NCBI GenBank assembly: GCA_963691815.1 | Contig: OY829667.1 | Coordinates: 14,503,418 to 14,567,417 of the forward strand | DNA from: Echiichthys vipera | Lineage: Eukaryota > Chordata > Actinopteri > Perciformes > Trachinidae | Direction: 5' to 3' | Length of the DNA: 64,000 nt | In this document: positions 39,727-50,344 of the stretch, piece after piece | Numbering within the stretch: the first letter of the stretch is position 1 | How the letters are laid out: each line of letters begins with the position of its first letter | Position numbers and translations under genes: made by a program | Notes under the pieces: generated by a model | Database searches by the model: none | The model's input: the letters and a program-made list of their open reading frames with translations, nothing else | Told to the model about the DNA's origin: nothing

Positions 39727-39879
39727 TACAAAATCCTTAAGCCTACCATGCCAATAAAGCCTTGTACAAATAGCTTACAATTGTTCTTTACTTGAGTATT
39801 TTCATATTAAGCTACCTTTTTTCTCTACCCCACTACATTTATGAGAAGAAGGATTGTACTTTTAACGCCAACATTAAAG

Positions 39880-39960
39880 GTTTTACATTTGAAAGATAGT
39901 TTATAAAAGGTTGAATATGGATAATGAGCAGAACACCGCCATCTACTTATACAATATACG
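39880..39960 (-). mobile_element. fragment of the TTAA-flanked MITE family
   Basis: aaaggttgaatatgg followed by aatgagcagaacaccgcc matches, in reverse complement, the right end of the element at 54,059-54,685. Only one end is kept here. Confidence 0.5.
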
Positions 39961-40064
39961 AATACATATCTTAAAGGGGCCATTCTGTTGCATAATAAGT
40001 CTTAGTATGGACTTTAACTTGTAATGCAGTATTATAAAACTATGATATTACTACTTTTACTTAA

Positions 40065-40735
40065 TTATTGGATCAGAATACCACCACTGATAGGAATGGA
40101 AACAGGTGCCCTCCCTCCAGGACTTGTATCTTGCAACAACAAAAAAAGCGGGCAGGGAAAATGACTGAAGACCCCACTCACCCTGGTCACAACCTCTTTG
40201 AACCCCTCCCCTCTGGCAGACGTTACAGATCTCTGTATACCAGCAAAACCAGATGTAAAAAACAGCTTCTTTCCCTCTGCCATCTCACTACTGAATAGCT
40301 GATCTGTTGTACTGCCTCATAATGCTGCATTTAGTATGTTCATTCTGTACATTTTCTTTATATATGTATAATTGTATTTAAGACCCTACTTCATATTACA
40401 TGTATATATCCATAACTTATGTGCCTGTCTATTTTTGCCATCTGGATTGTTTATTTGTTTATTTGTCACAATGTATTGGTTTAATTCAAATTCATTTCTA
40501 TTTATAGTGCCAAATCATAACAAAAGTTATCTCAGGACATTTTACAGACTAGGTACAGACCACACTATATGACTTATTTATGATTTAAGGCCAAGTATGC
40601 ACACATATTTTTTTACTTATGTGTACTTAGCTTCTTTGTCTACCTGTCTGAGAGAGTGAACACCTACCGAAGTCAAATTCCATGTATGTGTGCATACTTG
40701 GCCATTAAAGCCGATTCTGATTCTGATTTAAAAAA
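40065..40735 (+). pseudogene. non-LTR retrotransposon 3' end with ORF remnant
   Basis: A plus-strand frame at 40,068-40,298 contains HPGHNLFEPLPSGRRYRSL. This resembles the conserved C-terminal motif (DPSHP..LFxxLPSGRRYR) of fish LINE polyproteins. The segment ends at 40,696-40,735 with cattaaagccgattctgatt and a short tandem of that word, a usual LINE tail. Only the last part of the ORF is present. It ends just upstream of the bad promoter. Confidence 0.6.
40485..40570 (+). mobile_element. short interspersed repeat (family B) nested in the LINE tail
   Basis: The words tatttatagtgccaaatcat, aacaaaagttatctcaggac and gtacagaccacactatatga recur in the opposite orientation at 56,590-56,675. It interrupts the LINE 3' UTR, so it arrived later. 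Confidence 0.6.
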
Positions 40736-40739
40736 ACGT

Positions 40740-41013
40740 CCTGAACTCCGTCCATATTCAATCCTGTTGCGCGTCTACAGCGAACAGTACGGTAAGCCGG
40801 TGAGAAAAACAAAGCCCCAGCCCAGTCCTAGCTCGCAACAGTGACGTCAGCGCGCAGCGGCGGTGCAGTGACGCGCGGCGATTGGGCGAGCGAGGAGCTA
40901 AACTGTATTGTACAGTCAAAAGACAAGACGCCGTCAACAAAAACAACAGCTGCGGCCGCATGAGGCCAACTAAGGACACACTCACACTTTTCGGGCTCGC
41001 ACTATAAGAAATT
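40740..41013 (+). promoter_or_regulatory. bad: bad promoter and non-coding first exon
   Basis: This is one of the most CpG-dense stretches in the window. It contains a perfect CRE palindrome TGACGTCA (40,842-40,849) and an inverted CCAAT box (ATTGG, 40,881-40,885), with a NotI-type gcggccgc just downstream. A splice donor (ttcg followed by ggtaag, about 41,013) is followed by a 0.7 kb intron to the acceptor at 41,725. The transcription start is inferred, not seen. CRE control would be consistent with cAMP or stress input. Confidence 0.6.
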
Positions 41014-41733
41014 CGGGTAAGAAAAGCTATTCATTCATATTTTTCTACATACTCTGTTAGCTCATTTAGCCCCCAGCAGCTTCCGCCCTCTAGGAAGTTT
41101 CTTTTGTCCTCTTCATTCAACAACAACACAACAAGCCAGCCAGTGTGTTGACTGGAGAAGAAGGTGTGCTGGTCGGTCGTTTTCAGAAGTGTAATGCTAA
41201 CTAACAGTTAATGGTGTCAAATGTGGGGCCGTGTTGGCAAAACAAGTCCGTTATCTCGCAGATGGTTACACCGTGAATACCTTTGGACTGGCTAATATCA
41301 GGGACAGCGAAGCGAAGTAGATAGGCTGGGTGTGTTAGATAGGGGCAGCACCAGCGATACAATGGATGGTGCCATTTTATGATTCTTGAATAATTAGCCA
41401 ATGTGCTGTTTGACAGTCAATTGTAGCACATTTGCCTTATAGAGACTTTTTTTTTGCCCCTTGCTCATCTTTATAACAGAGATGAGCAAATGTTGTTTTG
41501 GTCATTTCATTTTGTATGGACAACATGTATGTTTGTAGTTCTCTCAAACAGGTCAAGTGCATGGACACACTGTTAGTAGCCAGCTGTGGGCTTAATGACA
41601 TTAAAACATAACGACAACATTTGTAATACACTACAGCTACTGCTACATGCATTCCATTGTCTGCAATACACAGTCAATTTAGTTTTTTGTTTTTCTAACT
41701 GTATTCTTAAACCTCACTTCTCCAGATGTCACC

Positions 41734-43658
41734 ATGGCTGCACACTTCACTATTTCCGACAGCGAGTCAGAGACATCGGAGGAGGTAGAAGAAGGAGAAA
41801 ATACCCAATCATCAACTGTGCAGGAGCAGCAGCTTGCTCAACGCCACTCCCTCACCCTACCTGAGCTCCGATCAGGAGGTGAGAAATCTCAAAGGAAGAT
41901 GGAAATTAAAGAAGTAGAGCTTTTAAGTGTAGAAAAAGAGTGGAAGATTGGACAACAAACCGCAGAAGATGCCTCCGCATGGTTATACTTTATCTAACCC
42001 TGCCAAAGTATATTTGAGCATCTTTATCCACAACCTGCTCCAGATGGGACTCAGGTTTATCTTGCTTTATTGCTGCATTTTTGTCTGGAACTGGAAGCCT
42101 TCACATTAATCCAAACATGCCCCATCTGTCAGTACTCTTTTTCATAAGAGTTCCAAGCTCAATATATATGACATTTTAATACATAATATTTTATACAAGA
42201 CCATTGAGAATACCAACTTCTAGTGCAGTGTGTATCAGCGTAAACCTAAACCCACAACTGCTTGTTTGCTTGTTATTAATGATAATTTATGTTTTTGTAG
42301 AAAAAGAGAGCAATATTCTATCATGTTGTCTGCTACAATCTAGTTTTCTGCAGCACTTGCTGCAATGCAAATTCAATTCTGGCACAAAAAAGGGAGAAAC
42401 ATTTGTTATCAGTGCATCAAACCACTCATTTATTGATTACTGTCTGTATATCCCCCTAATTTGTCCTATCATTTGTGTCTTATGCCTCATTTTGCAGAAA
42501 TCCAATCTGCTTTTTCCCTCATAGGTTTGACTGTGCTGTACTTTTGACCATTACAATGAAATTGCCTTGTTAGTCAAAATGTAATTTAACCTAATTTACA
42601 TTTAAAATAGCTAACTCTGTTCAAAGCAGTAAAGTGAGAAGCTATTTATATAATAATTTGCCTGGTTTGACATTTTTTAACACATTTCAGTGAAAGTTAG
42701 CGATTCATATTCCTATATTCCTATTTCTATATTGCTTTCTTTCCCTGTATGTTTATCTCATATCTGCTCCTGTGAGGCTTTCAAACCCCTCTCACCTTTG
42801 TCTCCCTTAGCAACCGGTCGCATCAGGCTGAACTCAGAGTCCCACGCTTCCACTATCTCCAGAGAGGAGGAGTTCCTGGCTAGGGGGGAGGACGAGGCTG
42901 GTACGCCCACTGATGGAGCTCCATTCAGGGGACGGTCCAAGTCAGCTCCCCCTGCGTTGTGGGCAGCAAAGAAATACGGCCGGCAGCTCCGAAGGATGAG
43001 CGACGAATTTGACAGCCTGTTAGACAAAGGGGTGAGAATGAGGCGTCAGAGGATCGAAGTAGGGTTTAAAAGGGATTTACCTTGTATAACTGATTAGTTT
43101 ATTGTATAACTTAAAGGAGAGCCAGGCCATTTTTTCAAAATCCAAACATGTTATTCCTATGGTCTGAGACAGTCCACAAGTAAACATAAACAACTTTCTC
43201 CTAAATTCAAAACCTACCGTCAAATTTGTTATGTCATGGAGTATCAAGTCTGAACTCCTCTCTAGATGATGAATTGTAAAAGATGTTGTAACTGACATGG
43301 GGATGTTCTGAGTTTATGAGGACGTTTTCTGTTTCACGGCTGACATCACTACAGTACAATTAAGCTCATTATAGACCTACTCTTCTGGTTTCTGGCTTTG
43401 AGAGAAAGCAGCCTATGTTCACTAATATTGAATGAACCTTCCTAGGCCATGCAGATACCATATTGGAATTGTTTATTTAGGTGGTGTCCTCCTTTAACAC
43501 TGTGTCACTATTCTGTGCAGGAAATGAGGAGGGTGAAAAGTGCTGGGACGTCCAAACAGATGCACCACTCTAAAAGCTGGTGGAGCTACCTCTTTAGTCA
43601 CCAGGAGACAGAGGGAGAGCACAACCACCATGATAACCACACTCACCGCACTGAATAG
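41734..43658 (+). CDS. bad: Bad, BCL2-associated agonist of cell death (BH3-only)
   Basis: Three coding exons: 41,734-41,878, 42,811-43,031 and 43,521-43,658 (stop TAG), total 167 residues, with GT-AG junctions and matching phases. The start ATG sits in a strong context (accATGG), just 3' of the acceptor at 41,725. The acidic N-terminus is followed by QRHSLTLPE (Ser39, like the first 14-3-3 site of mammalian BAD), RSKSAPP (Ser93, like Ser136) and the BH3 helix LRRMSDEFDSLLD (residues 108-120) whose Ser112 matches Ser155. The C-terminus holds SWWSYLF. Known role of the family: unphosphorylated BAD binds BCL-XL and BCL-2 at mitochondria by its BH3 helix and promotes apoptosis; phosphorylation parks it on 14-3-3 in the cytosol. 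All key residues are present, so the gene looks functional. Which teleost paralogue (a or b) cannot be told. Confidence 0.95.
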
Positions 43659-46356
43659 GCACTGAGAGTGGAAATGAGAGCGACGTGAGGTTTTTTTTAG
43701 GGATGGAGGAATCAACGGGAATGAGAAGAAAGCAATGGGGAAGCCAAGAAAAACAACTGTGAGAAAACAAAAAGGACTGCTCTGAGAAGGGACGGAAGAA
43801 AGGTTGGTTTGGTCAGAAAGAGAAAGATCCAAACACAAAGGCATGGCCATGTGTCCCAGCCTTGTAATTTTTATATGTCATTGGTAATTACATTGAAATA
43901 ATTGTTTTGTATTTTTGTTGGTTGTGATGTTAACGATATTGCTTGGCAGCCCACTGTGAAATGGTAAAAGTCAGTCAGGCATGGGGTTAGACTGTTGGCT
44001 ATCTGATCCCCATAGAATGGATAAAACAAGAGCAGAGATGATCTCTTAAACACAAAGACACGTATATAAGTGGATTTGAGCCGTGCCCACTCAGTTAAAA
44101 GATGCTTCAGCGCTCTCTCCGATCAACACTATGCAATATACTGTAGATGGAGAGATAAATCAAAACAGCTGAATATTTGAGGCCACCTCGAATGCTGTTA
44201 GAATTTCCTCCCTCGTCGTCTTGAGGAAATCACCAATGTTAATGTTTTACTAATGTTTGTCTTGATCCAAATGTTTGTGCTTAAACACAAGCTAATGGAG
44301 ACCACTGTAATTGTGTGCCAAAATAATCTGCAGGCAACAGAGGTGAACTCGGGTCTTTATCTAACTTCCTGTTCCACTACCTGCAAGCCAGTACCATTTT
44401 GAACAACTGTACTCGACTATCATTAACTGCTTTATATCTCAAATTTATCAAAAGAAGAACAATCTTGTACAAGGACAATCTCCGACGATGCAGAAATACT
44501 ATCTTTTGTAAAGCTTCAGGGTTAGATTATATCTGGATAAAATGACATTAAACATACATATTAAAAAAAGAAAGCACAAACCAATATTAATCTATTTAAA
44601 GCCTTGGATGAGCAAAAAAAAAAAACGTTGGAAGTTTTTAATGTGTAAATATTGTGTTAATATTTTATCAAATTGCAGGGGTGGGGTTATAAGCCCCATG
44701 GTTTAGCCAGAATTTTATTTTACAAGTTTCTATTTTACAAGGTCACCATGCTATTTAATAAGTTTGGCCAACCTAGCAATAGGCAGTGTACAATCCACGG
44801 CTGTTGTGATAAATGTTATGTGCATATTTATAATGTGGGTGGGGATGAATTAACTGCTGTACAAGGAGCCAACACACCAGCCTTTGGCCCGTTTATTCAG
44901 TACCCGGTGCATGTACTGTAGAAGATGGAAAGAGTCTGGGCACATTTAAACACAGTTGGAAGAGATTTAAACTTGACTTTTCCAAACCATCTATGCTGTT
45001 TCCAGTCCTGTTGGGTTTGCCAAACAATTACTTTAAATGTGGGTGGTTCTCTTTCATCTGCATTGGGATGTGAATTAAATGAGATCTTAAACTATCGAGC
45101 CTTAGGTCTACAAGTACTGATCTGGTGCTAGATTTGCTTTTTATGTATTATATTCAGGCCTTTAAGGACTACATGGCACATACTAAACATTATTAATATT
45201 AATGATTGAAAACTCATCACCTCTACAAAGCTTGGTAAATATCATTGGGCTATTTGTGACTTTTCTTTCTCAATATACGATTATTGAAAATGGTAATAGG
45301 TTTGTTCTACTTGTGTCTTACTCTCTTCCTCTCGACTTGTAGGGTTGAGTTGTGAAGTGTCCGAGCGTGCAAGCTGAGGGGCTGCATTTCTATTGTCTCT
45401 AAACTAAAACTTTTCTCCGCCTTTTTTTAAAGCTTTTCCTAAACTCGGTTAGGGACCATATTTAATCAGAGAATTGTAGACAATCTGAATGGCACCACCT
45501 TTCCATAAGATCCATCCAAGTCTACCATGTGTTTGGCAACATGCGACCCTGACAGTGTATGACACATTCACTTCAACATTTTAAATTGAACACGTGTGGT
45601 AGAAAGCTCCCAACTCCATTTATACATTTAAATATAATTGTATTATTAAAACAATCAAACAGATGCTGTTACATTAAAGCGACTTACTCCCCAAAAAAGA
45701 CTTCCCCATTTTAGGATATCAGATTCTTCACACACACTAACAGGAAAATCAGGAATGGGTGTTTGTAATTGTGCAGTAAATATGTTCTCACATCTGAACA
45801 CGCCCAGTAGACCTGTACCTATACTTTGAGACAAAAAGTACAGTTGAATCAGCTGACAGAATATGTACATGGTGTTGAGAGCTCGGGGCTAGATAAGAAT
45901 ATGGAATTTAAAAGAGAATAACATTGTCATGAACTGCCTTGAACCTGTGACATGACACAGCATAACCAGCCTTGTCTGTTTACCCAATTACCGCCTTAAC
46001 ACTTTACATCTCGCTGCCATCTATAATGCTCAAGAAAAAAAGCACAATGGGGTGTGTTTGCTGTTGCAACTGTGAGAAAGATGTAACGGCTGATGATGGA
46101 AATGCCATTTTAGAAGGAGTCATGTTATGGTTGTGACTATTAAACATGTGTGGCAGTGAACGCATCCCAGAGGAACAACATGCCTGGGCACCTGGCAGTT
46201 TGCAACCATCCGTGGTATTACTTGAATCTGGAGATGTGCGTGGAGAAAAATAAATAGAATCTTTTTCTTTTTTTGGATTACTTTTCATTTTTTTAATGAC
46301 TTTTGTAAATTTTCTCTACAGCTGTGAAACTTCTGGTATATGCTGTCCTGAATAAA
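43659..46356 (+). other. bad: bad 3' region with candidate poly(A) signals
   Basis: No coding exon follows the stop. AATAAA signals are at 46,249-46,254 and 46,351-46,356, which would give a 3' UTR of about 2.6 kb; nearer variants may also be used. The second signal lies inside the duplicated reductase unit. Confidence 0.4.
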
Positions 46357-46770
46357 TCATTTTAAGAGTGGTTTTAAAGTGAGTCTCTTGTGTAATTATG
46401 TAAAAAATTCTCCAGTAAAAAAGGATGCCATAAACATTTCATATTTTCATTGCAAATGTGTGGTAATTCATAATTCATGGGAAAGCCAGAACACAAAAGC
46501 CATAATACTTTGAATACAGAACTAGTCTTAAAATTATAGCACATTTTCAGATTTGTTAACAGCAATTATTGGCCCATGTTGCTTGACCTCTCAGATATCT
46601 TAGTTCACACATTAACATAAATCATTACATCAGCCCAGTGCATTTGTTATGCAACTGAGATGATTGTGTCTAACTCAAATTGCCCCCTCATTCTGGTAGT
46701 GATTCCCCACCACTGCATGACTGCCAGTCAGAGCTAAAGAAACAGGCATCCTCGAAGACGAATAGTTGTA

Positions 46771-49149
46771 TCAAACCACTTGCGATGCATCCCGGCAGTA
46801 CTTGAGCCCACAGTCCAAAGCTGACATTCTGTCCATGTCTGCGTCACTCAGTGTGAAGTCAAAAATCCTGGCGTTGTCCTTTATTCTCTCTGGGTTTGAT
46901 GACTTGGGGATCACTGGGACGCCCTGCTGCAAAGCCCAGCGCAACAGGACCTGGAGGGGAACAAAAGACCTAAAGGTTTTCCAAGTGTTCATTAATTCAT
47001 TCATTCATCTTCAACCGCTTATCCCGGGGTCGCGGGGTGCTGGAGCCGATCCCAGCTGACATCAGGCGTGAGGCGGGGTACACCCTGGACAGGACGCCAG
47101 TCTATCACAGGGCACATAGAGACAAACAGAGACAGACAACCATTCACACCTACGGGCAATTTAGAGTCATCAATTAACCTAACACGTGCATGTCTTTGGA
47201 TTGTGGGAGGAAACCAGAGAACCCGGTGGAAACCCACGCAGAGACTGGGAGAACATGCAAACTCCACACAGAAAGGCCCAGGCCGGGATGCGAACCTGGA
47301 ACCTTCTCGCTGTGAGGCGACAGTGCTAACCACTACAAAGATAAAAAGTTAATTGAACACTGACAAGTCCCTGTAGGTTGCGTGGCTTTTAATAATTGAT
47401 GTATGAGTGTTTTATTTAATGATGAGTCAGGCTGCTTTCAGTAATTGTGAATGTTTCTATGCATGCAGCACTGCCACTGCATGTGTTGGGGAATTTTTAG
47501 GAAGCCACGCTAAAAACGGTAGTTATAAACCGGACAGAGGAAATAGAACTTTTAGCTTCTGAAATAATCAGTGTTACGCTGTTCTTCTTCTGCGTAAATG
47601 TGCACAGCGTCTCTCTTAATGGGGCCTGAGGAGAAAAGAAACTGTCTGGTATGTTCACATTTTAGAGAATGTCATTCACGTTTTTCTTATTAATGGTGTT
47701 TCATTTCACCAACTCAGAATTCTTCAGGACGTTTTACGGTTTTTCATTTTTGTGACTCGACCTGCCCAATCCACGGATTAACCCCAGATATAACTACAAT
47801 CAGTGCGCCACTAGTTTGTGTTTACCTGTGCAGGTGTGCGTTCATAGTTCTGTGCCACCTCCATGATCACAGGGTCAGTGACCAGCACTCCTTTCCCTAA
47901 AGAAGAGTACGCTTGGAAACACACTCCGTACTCCTCACACACTCTCCTCAGCTCTTTCTGGCACAACCTCGGGTGAATCTCTTCCTAAAGAAACAAAAGC
48001 ACACTGTCTGCATTGGCTCTTTCAATGACTCAGTGCATACAACTTGTTTTTTCCTCTTTTTATTTTGGCATTTGTGTACTATTATGTTTATTTTATATGT
48101 TATCCATCCCTCTTCTCTCTGTTCACTGTACCTGTAGCACAGCAGGAGGGATTTTACAGCTCTGCATCAGTTCTCTCATGTGTGCTGGTGTGTAGTTGGA
48201 CACTCCTATGGCCTTCAGCTTCCCCTGGACATGCAGCTCCTCCAGTGTGAACCAACTCTGAGCTCGATTGCCTGGAATTAAATATTAATTCGGACCTCAT
48301 CATCAGTATGACTCAGGTACAGCTACATTATGGAGAAGGAAAGTGAGAAGACAGCTTGAATCTTATCTCTTAATGAGCGGAGCGTTTATTCAGAAAACAC
48401 TTGATACACCAGGCCAAAGCAAAGAGTTACTTTACATGCTTTACATTGATTTTCTTTTAACATTAGTTAACGTATAGGCCATACAAACGCAGTTTACCTG
48501 GGTTGCGTTGGTCATCCTCATCAAGACCCTCTGTGCCAGGCCAGTGGATCAAGTAGAGGTCAATGTAACCCAAGTCCAGCTGAGACAGGCTGCGGAGGGC
48601 TCCTTCCATCGCCCTCTCACCCTGATCCATGGGGTCCAGCTTACTGCAGGGATGAGTGAGGGAGAGGGTTGTTAGAATTATTAGATAAGAAAATGATGTA
48701 ATGCAGGAACCAAAGCTAGTATAGGCATGCATTTTTCATTTTACATCAATTTGTATATATTCTACCTGAATTCAAGATGCATGTTCACAAAATTGCTGGA
48801 ACAAAATATTCCACCAATGTACTATAAAACATCAAGGGTCAGTCACTTTGCTGACAAGCTATGCTCTTGTGGAAGGCACATGAACCCATAAACATCACCT
48901 GGTTATGAACACGTCCTCTCTGGTTAAACCATGTTTGGGCAGGAGCTCCTTCAGGGCTCGGCCCAGGACAGCTTCATTACAGTAGACTGCTGCACTGTCA
49001 AAGGCCCGATAACCAGCAACCAGTGCAGCGTCCACAGCCCGGTTGACATCTTCAGGACTCACCAACTTGTAGGTCCCCAAACCCAAGAGGGGCATCTGCA
49101 CCCCCGTATTTAGCAGGACAGAATGAGTAGAGGACATGGAGGAAGACAT
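46771..49149 (-). CDS. aldo-keto reductase, copy 1 (proximal)
   Basis: Minus-strand exons, 5' to 3': 49,149-48,899, 48,643-48,498, 48,271-48,132, 47,984-47,826 and 46,950-46,771 (stop TGA). Phases match and all introns are GT-AG; 291 residues. AKR signatures are present in order: LGLGTYKL near the N-terminus, the catalytic Asp and Tyr in FDSAAVYCNE, the catalytic Lys in ITSKL, the catalytic His in LIHWP, AIGVSNY, then PKSSNPERI in the NADP-binding part. The length (about 290) fits glyoxal-reductase/YtbE-like AKRs better than the 320-residue AKR1 group. The start has four extra residues relative to copy 2 (MSSS before MSSTHS). The conserved QVEFHP word is altered to QEEIHP. Substrate unknown. 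It is probably a cytosolic NADPH-dependent carbonyl reductase, perhaps weakened. Confidence 0.88.
47001..47337. mobile_element. dispersed repeat inserted in intron 4 of reductase copy 1
   Basis: It begins with a short cattcattcat run and ends with ctgtgaggcgacagtgctaa, a well-known fish interspersed repeat end. Unit B lacks it (its intron 4 is only 103 bases against 875), so it entered after the duplication or was lost from the other copy. The family name is not certain. Confidence 0.65.
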
Positions 49150-50214
49150 CTGATATGAAGGCACTTATTTTCTTTTTACCCTGTTTGGATTGTTTGCTCT
49201 AGGAACACTGTTAAAGAAGGAGAGAGTTGAGTGAGAAAAAAATGGGAGATTTTCTTGAGTAGTAAATATTAACATGGTTGTATCCGTACTGGTATTGCAC
49301 TGGGTACAGTGGAGATCAGTTACATTGATTTCTATAGATTTTTCCATGGCCCTTTTACAGAGAAAGGTCATAGTGTTATATGGCAAATGAGTACCAATGA
49401 TGCTACAATGTTGCAGCCGCAATATTAAAGCAGAGGGAATCATAATAACGCTGCATGATGCAAGGCACTGTTAGGGCTTTAATGATACATGGATCTGGAT
49501 TGGTATCAATTCATTTATCAACGATCCAATATCACCAATGCAAAGTGAAATTATAGATACACAGCGTCGTCCCTGGGGGGCACCTCTCTTTTAAAATTCC
49601 CCATTTATATTTACTCTTTTTATTCAAAATATTTGTTTTTCATTTAAAAATGTCTGGAAGACCTCAGCAATAAAATTGACAAATGATATCATGTCAAATG
49701 TCACCAACTGTGTTGAATGGGCATATGATATTGTCTCATATCGATCTCAGGCCCCTGAATTGAACGGGGTCCAGAAGAAGAATGGATTAAATAATGCATG
49801 GGGGTAAAACTTGTGATTTACCCCTCTGATTAGGTTGCAGTGGGTGAACATCCCTATGTGGCTGTATAAGGACACTTGAATATCAAAAAGCTATATTGTT
49901 AAACACCACTGAACATTTCCAAAACGATGCAAATTGAATGAATGTGAATACAACAACTATGGCGAGGTAGAAACTTTAGAGTTCTACAATGTAGCGAGCT
50001 GGATGAAGTCAGTGGACTGCATAAAGAACCCCATTATATTACACAGATGGGGTAATTCATATGTTCATCTCACCTTTAGGGCCCTTTCAGCTGAATTCTT
50101 TTGAAGGAGAGGTGCATAAAAATGCGTCACTGTCGCAGTACTTATTTACACTGGACTTTGACCGTTAGAAGTAAGTTTACATCGAGCCTCCCCCTTTGAC
50201 GGTCATCTGACAGT

Positions 50215-50295
50215 TTGGGCGGGTCTAGCCGTCACTCCGCCGCCTCTGATTGGAAGATCTCGGCGTCAAAGAAAACCAAGAAACCGGAAGACGGA
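50215..50295 (-). promoter_or_regulatory. promoter-like stretch of reductase copy 1
   Basis: It contains gggcgggtc, an inverted CCAAT (ATTGG, 50,249-50,253) and ccggaag (ETS-like) in the same order as upstream of copy 2. It lies about 1.1 kb from the copy 1 start codon, so a non-coding first exon is likely. Confidence 0.45.
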
Positions 50296-50344
50296 AATAC
50301 ATCAACTGGTACCTTATGGTTTTATATGCAAGTTTAGACACGTT

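Larger units (their letters stand above)
46305..50344. repeat. tandem duplication unit A (reductase copy 1)
   Basis: The left end (tttctctacagctgtgaaac) recurs at about 50,350 and the promoter-like right end (ctgattggaaga, accggaag) recurs at 53,780-53,825. Exons, introns 3 and flanks match unit B in the same order and orientation. Breakpoints are by eye to within tens of bases. This unit also carries an extra dispersed repeat in intron 4. Confidence 0.8.

Noticed and set aside
48013..48250. Plus-strand frames duplicated at 52,287-52,524
   Set aside because: They are antisense shadows of reductase exon 3 and intron 3; the duplication explains why they recur.
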